Source: Luoshenia tenuis
GTDB taxonomy: Bacteria; Bacillota; Clostridia; Christensenellales; GCA-900066905
NCBI RefSeq assembly: GCF_014384745.1
Contig: NZ_JACRSO010000006.1
Location: forward strand, 62,001 to 126,000
Reading direction: 5' to 3'
Length of the DNA: 64,000 bases
A program made the translations under genes and the position numbers. This document shows, piece after piece, positions 49,572 to 57,660 of the stretch (the stretch's first letter is position 1; each line of letters starts with the position of its first letter). Below the pieces are notes generated by a model. The model was not told the DNA's origin. It was given only the letters and a program-made list of their open reading frames with translations, and did no database searches.

Positions 49572-51125
49572 ATGCGAGTGAATAAAAGAACGATCCGCCG
49601 CACGGGGCTGATATTGGCTGTGCTAATGTGCTGCATGTCTTTAAGCGGCTGCTATTCCGTTATGGGCACGTCAAACAGTGGAAGCACGATCGTCCAGCAG
49701 GAGAGTGCTCCCTACGTTGATACGGGTGAGGCGGATAGCGCTGTGGCTGAGGATGCGATCCAGGAGGATGATGGTGAGCGGGCCTATGTGCTGTACTTCC
49801 CCAATGAGGATTATACCCGCCTGACGGTAGAGGTCGCCTACAAGGCGGCGGATGAGGGTAAAAGCCGAGAGGAGACGGCGATCGACCTTCTGCTGGCCGG
49901 CCCCAGCTCGGACGATCTGCGTCCCGTCTTTGACGAGGGGGTCAAGGTGACTCGATATGAGCAATCGCTGGATCTGATGAATATTTATTTTACAACGGAT
50001 CTGCTCAATATGAGCGATGAGGATATCTTGCGCGCCCAGGCCGCGGTGGCCAATACGCTGACAGAACTGGGGGAGGTCAAGCGCGTGGCGTTCTTTTGCG
50101 AAGGGCGTCTGATAAAGGTGGGCAACCAGCCGCTGATGCCTGGCCAGGCTATCCAGGAAGAGCTGGATGCCTACATTATGCGCAAATTGATCGACCAGTT
50201 TATGCTGCCCGAGGAGATCACCCAGCGCGAAGTGGTGCTGTATTTTACGGATGCCAACAAGCGCTATATGCTTCCGGAAACGCGGACGGTCCGCTTTACC
50301 TCGGATGATGATGCGGACTATATTCTCGATGCGCTGTTCCGCGGCCCCAGCAGCACTGAATATCTGTCAGCCTCGGTATCTTTTAAGCTGGAGGAGGGGC
50401 AAAAAACGGCGGTCAGCCGGGACAGCAGAGGTTACGCCACGGTAGAAGTGCCGTTATCACAGGATTATGTAACCGACTTTGCCGAATTTGACAAACAGCG
50501 CACCTTGGAATTAGGCGCTATCGTGTACAGCCTGACCGGTTCTATTGACCAAGTACGGGATGTAAAATTCATTTGTAATGGCGAGCGGGTGTTGATGGAC
50601 GAACTGGATGTGAACGGCGACGGGCGGCTAAGCCGGTTGGATTTCCTGGATTATGTGGGCAACCGGCTGGTGTTGTACTATCCGGATAAACAGATGACCG
50701 GTTTGCAGAAGATCCAGCGCATCATCAGCTGCAATAGCTATCATGACATCGACATGCGCCTGCAGGAGCTGCTCAAAGGTCCCTCTAAGATCGGGATATC
50801 CTCCAGCGAAGGCAACCTGACCTGGCCGGTAGATACGGCTGCGCAGATGCCCGGCTTTACAACGAAGGTGGAGGAGGACATTCTATATATCGATTTTGAC
50901 AGCAGCTTCTACAACCTGTGTGTGAATAGTCTGACCCAGCAACAGGAAGAATATTTAACAGTATATGCCATCGTCAACACCATGACGGAGGTCACGGGCA
51001 TCCGGCGCGTGGCTTTTCTGCGGGATGGGCAGCCCGTCGAAACCCTTAAAGGAAACATCCGCTTGAGCGAGCCGTTAATGCGCAACCCGGGGGTGATTTT
51101 GAATTCCGGAACGGGTGAGCGCTAG
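49572..51125 (+). CDS. GerMN-domain lipoprotein with three GerMN units
   Basis: 517 residues. Lipobox MSLSGC with Cys27. Three successive GerMN-like units can be aligned: about 70-205 (YVLYFPNEDYTRL, AVANTLTELGEVKRVAFFCEG), about 225-355 (VVLYFTDANKRYMLPETR, AIVYSLTGSIDQVRDVKFICNG) and about 370-505 (LVLYYPDKQMTGLQ, AIVNTMTEVTGIRRVAFLRDG). Each ends with the same strand-then-DGxx/NGxx pattern. A hydrophilic Glu/Asp-rich linker follows the lipobox. GerM itself has two units. It is 16 bp after the first GerMN gene, last in the two-component operon. Confidence 0.85.
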   Translation: MRVNKRTIRRTGLILAVLMCCMSLSGCYSVMGTSNSGSTIVQQESAPYVDTGEADSAVAEDAIQEDDGERAYVLYFPNEDYTRLTVEVAYKAADEGKSREETAIDLLLAGPSSDDLRPVFDEGVKVTRYEQSLDLMNIYFTTDLLNMSDEDILRAQAAVANTLTELGEVKRVAFFCEGRLIKVGNQPLMPGQAIQEELDAYIMRKLIDQFMLPEEITQREVVLYFTDANKRYMLPETRTVRFTSDDDADYILDALFRGPSSTEYLSASVSFKLEEGQKTAVSRDSRGYATVEVPLSQDYVTDFAEFDKQRTLELGAIVYSLTGSIDQVRDVKFICNGERVLMDELDVNGDGRLSRLDFLDYVGNRLVLYYPDKQMTGLQKIQRIISCNSYHDIDMRLQELLKGPSKIGISSSEGNLTWPVDTAAQMPGFTTKVEEDILYIDFDSSFYNLCVNSLTQQQEEYLTVYAIVNTMTEVTGIRRVAFLRDGQPVETLKGNIRLSEPLMRNPGVILNSGTGER

Positions 51126-51218
51126 GCCCGGCTATCTATTTAGAAAATAGCAATATCTTGCGGCCTGCTGGAAAAAGAAATAGCATCGTCGTTATGACCC
51201 AAAATTGGAGGAGAAAGC

Positions 51219-52133
51219 ATGGCTCTCACGTATCAGCAGATACAGTTGGAAGATAAAGAGCAAATCGACACCTATTTAAAGCCCTATCATTTTGAAAATT
51301 CAGAACTGACCTTTATGGATCTGTTCGTTTGGCGAAAGTCCTGGTCCTTTGAGTGGGCCCAGGGTGACGGCGCGCTGTATATCCGCGGCAAAGGTCCGGA
51401 TGGGAGCTGCTTTGTTTACCCGCCCTTTGCCCGAGACCGCGAAAGCTTGGTACGGGCGATGGATCATTTGATCGCCCAGGCAAAAGAGCAGGGTAAGCCG
51501 CTTTGTATGCGCGAGATTTCTGAACCGCTGGCCGGTGAGCTGCGCTGCCTATATGCCGATCAACTGATTTTTACCTATAATGATGATTATTCGGACTATG
51601 TCTATAACCGGCAAGACCTGCTGGAGCTCAAAGGTAAGCGTTACCATGCCAAGCGCAACCATGTCAACCGTTTTAAGTCGTTATATGCGTACTGCTACGA
51701 GCCGCTCTCACCCGAAAATGTGGAAGAGTGCGCACAGGCGGCCGCGCGGTGGGAACAGCTTAAGCAGGAGGCCGGCCTTACCCAGGAGGAGGCGCAGACC
51801 ATAGCCTATGAGCATATCGCCCTGCGGGAAGCGCTGAGCCATTTTGAGGCCTTGCAGGCGCAGGGCGGGGCCATCCGCATCGATGGGCAGATACAGGCGT
51901 TTTGTGTTGGAGAGCTGCTTACGCCACAGGTGGGATGCGTGCATTTTGAGAAAGCTGATGCGCAATACCATGGCCTGTACGCGGTCATCAACCAGGAATT
52001 TATCGCCCATACCTGGCCGGAGGCGCTATACATCAACCGGGAGGAGGACATGGGCCTGCCGGGACTGCGAAAGGCAAAACAATCCTACTATCCGGTGAAA
52101 ATGATCCGCAAATACCGGGCGGAATTGCGGTAG
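51219..52133 (+). CDS. DUF2156 protein (phosphatidylglycerol lysyltransferase C-terminal-like, GNAT fold)
   Basis: 304 residues with two GNAT-like halves. Visible are ENSELTFMDLFVWRKSWSFEW near residue 27 (split), GKRYHAKRNHVNRFKSLY near 140 and the C-terminal EDMGLPGLRKAKQSYYP. It has no membrane segments, unlike MprF. Related COG4866 proteins are uncharacterised and may move aminoacyl groups. It sits 19 bp before an Eis-like acetyltransferase and is probably co-transcribed with it. Confidence 0.85.
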   Translation: MALTYQQIQLEDKEQIDTYLKPYHFENSELTFMDLFVWRKSWSFEWAQGDGALYIRGKGPDGSCFVYPPFARDRESLVRAMDHLIAQAKEQGKPLCMREISEPLAGELRCLYADQLIFTYNDDYSDYVYNRQDLLELKGKRYHAKRNHVNRFKSLYAYCYEPLSPENVEECAQAAARWEQLKQEAGLTQEEAQTIAYEHIALREALSHFEALQAQGGAIRIDGQIQAFCVGELLTPQVGCVHFEKADAQYHGLYAVINQEFIAHTWPEALYINREEDMGLPGLRKAKQSYYPVKMIRKYRAELR

Positions 52134-52152
52134 AAGAGGGAAGGATATACAG

Positions 52153-53298
52153 ATGGATATTCGCACCCTAACCATGGAGGATATGGGGCAGGCCAAAGCG
52201 CTGTGGGACGCGGCGTTTGGGGATAGCCCCGCCTATCGGGACTGGTATTTTGCCAACCGCATCCAAGAAGGCTACTCGCTGGGCGCCTTTGAGGGGGAAC
52301 AAATGGCCAGCATGCTGCATATGCTGCCCTTTGAGCTGGATTGGTACGGCCGGCCGCTGGCGGCCGCGTGCATCGCAGGGGTAGCGACCTGGCCTTGCCA
52401 GCGCAAGAAGGGCCTGGCCAACGCCTTACTTAAGGCATGCTTTGAACAGCTTAAGGCGCGGGGCATCCCTCTAGCCTTTCTGTATCCTTTCCGCCAAAGT
52501 TTTTACCGTCCCAGCGGGTTTGCCACGGTGAGCGATATGGATAAGATAACCTTTTCGGCCGGCAGTTTAAGTGCGATTGATGCGCAGGGCTACAAGCTTT
52601 TGGAGCACGCGCAAACCCCCAACTTAAGCGGCATACGCGAGGTTTACCACGAGATGACCGCCAACTATACGGGTTATGCGCTGCGGGATGAGCGGGCATG
52701 GCGCCTGCGCGCCCAGGAGTGGGCGGCCGATGGCGGCTCGCTCTTATGGCTGGAGAAAAATGGCGCGTGCCGGGGTTATGCGCTATGGGCCAGGGATGGC
52801 GAAAAGGGCGTTGTGGAGGAATGGGGCGCACGGGACCTTGCGGATTTCGCCGCGCTGTGCCGCCTGCTTTTAGAGCGCTGTGGCGGCACCGGCTCTTTAG
52901 AGATGCTGGCGCCCCCTGAAACGCCGGTATTTGAATGCCTGCCGGAGCGAAAGGATGTGCGAGTGGAGCGGATACCCTATGCCATGATGCGGATACTGGA
53001 TGTGCCCAAGGTCGTCATGCCGGCTATAGCCAAAGAAACACAGGACGAGGTTCTGCTCGAACTTGATGATGGAATAATAGCAGAAAATGCAGGAAAATGG
53101 ATTATTTCTTGCAAAGTGAGCGTGGCGCAACGGCAGTATGATGCACGGAATTGCGCGTTAAAAATGACGGTTGGACAGCTGATACAGGCCTTAACGCACT
53201 ATGGAAGGGCTGCGGAACAGGCGAGATGGGGCGTTTTTCCCGGTGAAAAACTCAATTTCAGTGCAGATAAACCGATTTTGCTATGGGATAAATACTGA
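52153..53298 (+). CDS. Eis-like GNAT acetyltransferase with SCP2-like C-terminus
   Basis: 381 residues. An N-terminal GNAT domain shows the acetyl-CoA loop VATWPCQRKKGLANALL (about 75-91). A second GNAT-like domain follows, and a C-terminal sterol-carrier-like domain (about 280-381) ends at a Tyr carboxylate (LLWDKY), which is the catalytic base in Eis enzymes. LYPFRQSFYRPSGF is the usual Eis segment. It would acetylate an amine, for example an aminoglycoside or polyamine, but substrate cannot be told. Confidence 0.86.
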   Translation: MDIRTLTMEDMGQAKALWDAAFGDSPAYRDWYFANRIQEGYSLGAFEGEQMASMLHMLPFELDWYGRPLAAACIAGVATWPCQRKKGLANALLKACFEQLKARGIPLAFLYPFRQSFYRPSGFATVSDMDKITFSAGSLSAIDAQGYKLLEHAQTPNLSGIREVYHEMTANYTGYALRDERAWRLRAQEWAADGGSLLWLEKNGACRGYALWARDGEKGVVEEWGARDLADFAALCRLLLERCGGTGSLEMLAPPETPVFECLPERKDVRVERIPYAMMRILDVPKVVMPAIAKETQDEVLLELDDGIIAENAGKWIISCKVSVAQRQYDARNCALKMTVGQLIQALTHYGRAAEQARWGVFPGEKLNFSADKPILLWDKY

Positions 53299-53351
53299 AC
53301 CGATAGGGCAATGTTAAAATCCTTATAGGATACTTGAAACACGAGAATTAT

Positions 53352-53360
53352 TGGTATAAA
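53352..53360 (+). promoter_or_regulatory. Extended -10 promoter of the ATP synthase operon
   Basis: TGG-TATAAA, 110 bases before atpB, with TTGAAA (53334-53339) upstream at a short 15-bp spacing. Confidence 0.5.
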
Positions 53361-53470
53361 ATGATAGTAACAGATAGAAAACCTGCATGGGACGCATCTG
53401 CCTACCAGGACAAGGAGGGGTGAGGACAGGTGCGCTTCGTTTATCTATAGCGCTTAAAGGAGGCTCATAC

Positions 53471-54190
53471 ATGGAACTTCAGATTCAACCCAACATGGTC
53501 AATATGATGGGCCTTACCATTTCAGAATCTGTGGTTACTTTTTTTGTGGCCAGCGTTGTGGTCGTCCTTGCGGCGATTCTGGTACGCCACTTTGTCATCA
53601 GCCGGTTTAAAGAGGCGGATGAGAAGCCCGGACGATTCCAACTGGTGTTGGAGTGGGCGGTAGAAGCGGTGCAGAACTTTTCCAAAGGGATATTGGGCGG
53701 AAATGCCCACTTTATGAGTTCGTATGTCTTTTGCATCGGGCTGTTCATTTTACTGGTGGGATGGATCGACCTTTTCGGGCTGCGCACGCCGTTGAGCGAT
53801 TTAAACGTAACGGCGGGACTGGCGATCATCACGTTTGTTATGATCAACTTTTTTGCCCTGCGCAAAAAAGGGCTGGGCGGACGGATGCGCTCCCTGGCCA
53901 CGCCCAATGCGCTGTTCGCGCCGCTGAGGATGCTCAGCGATGTGGCGGTGCCCGTTTCGCTGGCCTGCCGGATGTACGGCAACCTTCTGGGCGGCACTAT
54001 CGTTTTGGAGCTGCTACGCAGCGTACTGCTCAGCCTGGTTAAAAACTACTGGTTCGCGGTGGTCCCCGTAGCGCTGGCAGGTGCAATGCCGGGCATATTG
54101 TCGATTTATTTTACGTTATTCGATGTCGCTATCCAGGCTTACGTCTTTATGACGTTGAGCGTGACGTTTGTCAACGAGGCGATTGAATAA
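53471..54190 (+). CDS. atpB: F-type ATP synthase subunit a
   Basis: 239 residues from ATG 53471, chosen because AAAGGAGG lies seven bases upstream. Five to six membrane helices are visible. The essential proton-path Arg is in SLACRMYGNLLGG (about residue 164), and the last helix carries IQAYVFMTLSVTFVNEA. It forms the ion half-channels against the c ring. It is the first gene of the operon; no atpI precedes it. Confidence 0.94.
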   Translation: MELQIQPNMVNMMGLTISESVVTFFVASVVVVLAAILVRHFVISRFKEADEKPGRFQLVLEWAVEAVQNFSKGILGGNAHFMSSYVFCIGLFILLVGWIDLFGLRTPLSDLNVTAGLAIITFVMINFFALRKKGLGGRMRSLATPNALFAPLRMLSDVAVPVSLACRMYGNLLGGTIVLELLRSVLLSLVKNYWFAVVPVALAGAMPGILSIYFTLFDVAIQAYVFMTLSVTFVNEAIE

Positions 54191-54231
54191 ACGGGATTAT
54201 TTCCCGGGAAAAAGTGATGGAGGTACGGAAA

Positions 54232-54465
54232 ATGGATTTGGGCTTGTTAGCAATTGGTGTAGGTATAGTGGCGCTGTCTCTGTTGGGCGCAGGCTTAGGT
54301 ATGGGCATGGCGGTATCCAAAGCCATGGAGGCTGTGGGCCGGCAGCCGGAGGCCAGCGGCAAGATCAACCAGATTTTGCTGGTAGGCTTGGCGATGGTGG
54401 AGTCCGTTGCAATTTACGGCTTTGTTACGGCGCTGTTGGTCATTTTCGTACTGGGTGCAAAATAA
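54232..54465 (+). CDS. atpE: F-type ATP synthase subunit c
   Basis: 77 residues from ATG 54232 (GGAGGT seven bases before). Two helices are joined by the RQPEASGK loop. The ion-binding Glu is in MVESVAIYG (Glu57). Compared with the Na+ c-ring motif of Ilyobacter (Gln32, Glu65, Ser66, Tyr70), this protein keeps Glu-Ser and Tyr but has Met where the Gln would be (GAGLGMGMAV). The ion specificity is therefore uncertain, with H+ favoured. Confidence 0.95.
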   Translation: MDLGLLAIGVGIVALSLLGAGLGMGMAVSKAMEAVGRQPEASGKINQILLVGLAMVESVAIYGFVTALLVIFVLGAK

Positions 54466-54483
54466 CGGTTTTGAGGAGAGAAC

Positions 54484-54960
54484 ATGAGTATTGATATCGT
54501 CAGTGTTCTGCTGATCATCGCCAATGTGCTGGTGCTGTATTTTGTCCTCAATAAGCTGCTGTATAAACCGATTGCCAAGTTTATCGGCAGGCGTGAGGAA
54601 GCCATCGGGCGGGCGCGCGACCAGATCAACCGCGGCAAAACGGCAGAGGCGGATGCTAAAGCGCGCGCGGAAGAGATTCTGGCGCAGGCACGCGCCCAGG
54701 CGGAAAAGCTCTCCGCCCAGATCCAGGAGGATGGGCGGGCCCGCGCGGACGCGATGGTGGCCCAGGCCAGGGAGCAGGCTGAGGGCATCGTACAAAAGGC
54801 GCGCGAGCAGATGGAGAGCGAGCGCGAGCAGATGCGCCGCCAGGTGCGGGAAGAGGCCGTTGGCTCCGCGCTGGCGTTGACGAGTAAAATGCTGAAACGC
54901 GAGGTCACCCGTGAGAACAACCAGGACATGATCGACGAGTACCTCGAAAAGGTGGGATAA
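54484..54960 (+). CDS. atpF: F-type ATP synthase subunit b
   Basis: 158 residues. One N-terminal membrane helix (VSVLLIIANVLVLYFVLNKLL) is followed by a long amphipathic coiled coil rich in Ala, Glu and Arg. It has no fused delta domain. The C-terminus, QDMIDEYLEKVG, is usual for b. Normally the next gene would be atpH (delta); here the stop codon lies only three bases before the alpha gene, whose N-terminus carries a delta-like domain. Confidence 0.94.
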   Translation: MSIDIVSVLLIIANVLVLYFVLNKLLYKPIAKFIGRREEAIGRARDQINRGKTAEADAKARAEEILAQARAQAEKLSAQIQEDGRARADAMVAQAREQAEGIVQKAREQMESEREQMRRQVREEAVGSALALTSKMLKREVTRENNQDMIDEYLEKVG

Positions 54961-54963
54961 AGT

Positions 54964-56730
54964 TTGGAAAAGCTCAAGGGACAGATCTATTCGGCCTACC
55001 CGGTACAGGGCGATGGGCTGCGGCTGCTGGAAGAGAAGTTTTCCAAAAAATATGGCCAGCCCGTAACACTGGAATGGGTGCAGGACGACGAGATTTTGGC
55101 CGGTTTCAAGGTTGAGATCCTCAACATTGACCAGGCGCCCCGCAAGACGTATGATTACAGCTTATCCGGGCAGCTGGAGCAGCTTAACCGGGAGCTGATC
55201 GCTGAGGTGGATGCGAACGATGCCGACCTGAGCCAGACACTGAAAAACCGCATTGCAGATTACGCGCCCAGGGCTACAGAGCGGGATACCGGCTATGTCA
55301 TCACCGCCGGTGACGGGGTGCAGCGCATTTCGGGGCTGCGCAGCGTAAAATATGGCGAGCTGCTGGCTTTTGAGGGCGATGCTTATGGCATGGCGCTCAA
55401 CCTGACGGAGGATGAGGTTTCGGCCGTACTGCTGACCAATGCCGATCAGGTGGGCGAAGGGACGAAGGTATACGCTACCGGCCAGGTAATGGATGTGCCG
55501 GTGGGCGAGAATATGATCGGCAGGATCGTAAGCCCTTTGGGGCTGCCGCTGGATGGCAAGGGCCCCATCAAGACCGATAAGCGCCGGCCTATCGAGACGC
55601 CGGCCCCGGGAATTATGGACCGCCAATCGGTCAAGACCCCGCTGCAGACGGGACTGGTGGGGATCGATTCGATGATCCCTATCGGCCGCGGCCAGCGTGA
55701 GCTGATCATCGGAGACCGGCAGACGGGCAAGACGGCTATCGCCATTGATACCATCCTCAACCAGAAGGGGCAGGACGTTATCTGCATTTACGTGGCGATC
55801 GGCCAAAAGGCGTCTTCCGTAGCGCAGCTGGCAGGGCAGCTGGAAGCGGCCGGGGCGATGGACTATACCATGATCGTCAGCTCCTGCGCCAGCGACCCGG
55901 CGCCCATGCAGTACATCGCGCCCTATGCGGGCTGTGCGATGGCGGAAGAATTTATGTATGAAGGCAAGGATGTATTGATCGTTTATGACGATCTTTCAAA
56001 GCATGCTGTGGCGTACCGCACCATGTCGCTACTGCTTCGCAGGCCGCCGGGCCGCGAGGCTTATCCGGGCGATGTGTTTTATCTGCACTCGCGCCTGTTG
56101 GAGCGCGCGGCGCGCCTGAGCCCGGAAAAGGGCGGCGGATCGATTACCGCGCTGCCTATTATTGAAACCATGGCCGGCGATATCTCGGCCTATATCCCCA
56201 CCAACGTGATCTCGATTACGGATGGGCAGATTTTTCTGGAGAGCGAGCTGTTCCATGCGGGCGTGCGTCCGGCGGTAAACGTGGGCCTTTCGGTATCGCG
56301 GGTGGGCGGTTCGGCCCAATGCAAGGCCATGCGCAAGGTGGCCGGACAGCTGCGTATCGACCTGGCACAGTATCGCGAACTTGCGGTATTCGCCCAGTTC
56401 GGCTCGGATCTGGACCGCTCTACCCAGGAGATGCTGGCCTATGGCGAGCGGTTGACAGAGGTGCTCAAGCAGGATCAGTATCAGCCCTTGACTGTGGCCC
56501 AGCAGGTGGCAGTGCTTTATATCGTATCGCACCGCATGCTTATGCAGGTGCCGGTCAACCGGATTCGCGAGTTTTGCAAGGCCTTCCTGGAGCGGCTGGG
56601 CGTCCAGCAAAAAGACGCGCTGCAAAGTGTAATGGATACGGGGGATTTGAGCGAGGCGGCAACCGCTGCCTTTGAGGATACCGCCCATGAACTTTTGATC
56701 CAGTGGGGCATCGAGGAAAAGAGGGCGTAG
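54964..56730 (+). CDS. atpA: F-type ATP synthase alpha subunit with N-terminal delta (OSCP) C-terminal-domain fusion
   Basis: 588 residues, against about 500 for a normal alpha. Residues 1 to about 82 resemble the C-terminal domain of the delta subunit: LRLLEEKFSKKYGQPVTLEW, DDEILAGFKVEI and YDYSLSGQLEQLNREL align with the IDxSVxAGxxI...DGSVxxxLERL pattern of delta. From about residue 85 (LSQTLKNRIADY) normal alpha begins. Walker A is GDRQTGKTAIA (about 252) and SRVGGSAQ is present. TTG start, GGTGGG seven bases upstream. The delta N-terminal six-helix domain and a separate atpH are absent. An internal GTG at 55207 lacks a close ribosome site, so a short alpha form is less likely. Confidence 0.9.
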   Translation: MEKLKGQIYSAYPVQGDGLRLLEEKFSKKYGQPVTLEWVQDDEILAGFKVEILNIDQAPRKTYDYSLSGQLEQLNRELIAEVDANDADLSQTLKNRIADYAPRATERDTGYVITAGDGVQRISGLRSVKYGELLAFEGDAYGMALNLTEDEVSAVLLTNADQVGEGTKVYATGQVMDVPVGENMIGRIVSPLGLPLDGKGPIKTDKRRPIETPAPGIMDRQSVKTPLQTGLVGIDSMIPIGRGQRELIIGDRQTGKTAIAIDTILNQKGQDVICIYVAIGQKASSVAQLAGQLEAAGAMDYTMIVSSCASDPAPMQYIAPYAGCAMAEEFMYEGKDVLIVYDDLSKHAVAYRTMSLLLRRPPGREAYPGDVFYLHSRLLERAARLSPEKGGGSITALPIIETMAGDISAYIPTNVISITDGQIFLESELFHAGVRPAVNVGLSVSRVGGSAQCKAMRKVAGQLRIDLAQYRELAVFAQFGSDLDRSTQEMLAYGERLTEVLKQDQYQPLTVAQQVAVLYIVSHRMLMQVPVNRIREFCKAFLERLGVQQKDALQSVMDTGDLSEAATAAFEDTAHELLIQWGIEEKRA

Positions 56731-56731
56731 G

Positions 56732-57619
56732 ATGCAAAATATTACCGATATCCGCCATCATATCCGCACTGTGGAACAGACGCGGCAAATCACCCGCGCT
56801 ATGTACCTGATCTCGGTATCCAAGCGGCGCAAGGCGATCAGCATGGCCGCGGCCAACACCGCCTACCACAAGCGGGTACATGAAATGATGAAGGAGATTT
56901 TACAGCTGGCGCCCAATATCAGCCATCCGTTTTTGCGCAAAGAACACCCACAGCGCACGCGCACGGCCTACATCGTCGTTTCCGGCGATAAGGGGATGGC
57001 TGGCGCCTATAACCATAACGTGCTCAACCTGGCGACCGAGCACATGGCGGGGCGGGACGAGGTCTATATCTTTACGGTGGGCAATGTGGCGGCGGACTAT
57101 TTCCAGCGCGAGGGATACCGGGTCGATATCGAGTTTTTGCATACGGCGCAAAACCCCAGTCTGCATAATTCCCGCCAGATCGCGCGCCAAGTGCTGGAAC
57201 TGTATGGGATGGATGTGCTCGATGAGGTCTACGTAGTATATACGGAAATGGTTTCGGCCATCGTCCAGACGCCGCGGGTGGAACGGCTGCTGCCGGTCAT
57301 GCTGGACGATTTTAGCGATGTTGAGGACATGGAGATTCACCCCAACCGGGAGCTGGCTTACGAACCTTCGCCCCAGGAAGTGTTCGATACCCTGGTGCCC
57401 CAGTATCTGATCGGTTCGCTGTACGGCTGCCTGGTGCAGTCCTTCGCCAGCGAGCACAGCGCCCGCATGCGCGCCATGGATACGGCCACCCGCAACGCCG
57501 ACGAGATGCTCGGCAAGCTGCGCTTGCAGTATAACCGCGCGCGCCAGGCTGCGATCACCCAGGAGCTGACAGAGATCGCCGGCGCCGCGGAATCGCTGCT
57601 GCAGGGCCCTCAAACCTGA
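56732..57619 (+). CDS. atpG: F-type ATP synthase subunit gamma
   Basis: 295 residues, one base after atpA. It begins QNITDIRHHIRTVEQTRQITRAM, split by the usual ITxxxxxV pattern, and has VSGDKGMAGAYNHN and, at the C-terminus, MDTATRNADEMLGKLRLQYNRARQA (in two parts), the conserved rotor helix. It forms the central stalk. Confidence 0.95.
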   Translation: MQNITDIRHHIRTVEQTRQITRAMYLISVSKRRKAISMAAANTAYHKRVHEMMKEILQLAPNISHPFLRKEHPQRTRTAYIVVSGDKGMAGAYNHNVLNLATEHMAGRDEVYIFTVGNVAADYFQREGYRVDIEFLHTAQNPSLHNSRQIARQVLELYGMDVLDEVYVVYTEMVSAIVQTPRVERLLPVMLDDFSDVEDMEIHPNRELAYEPSPQEVFDTLVPQYLIGSLYGCLVQSFASEHSARMRAMDTATRNADEMLGKLRLQYNRARQAAITQELTEIAGAAESLLQGPQT

Positions 57620-57660
57620 GGCGCGGCTGGAGGGGAATATAGGAAGCGAGGAATAACGCA

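Noticed and set aside
51136..51150. A small hairpin (CTATTT/AAATAG) after the triple-GerMN gene as terminator
   Set aside because: Only six AT-rich base pairs with no U tract; too weak to call.
53299..53470. A tRNA or small RNA gene between the Eis-like gene and atpB
   Set aside because: No cloverleaf or conserved tRNA blocks; only an extended -10 and leader are visible.
54484..54960. A b-delta fusion as in mycobacteria
   Set aside because: The b protein has 158 residues and a normal coiled-coil end; the delta-like sequence is on alpha instead.
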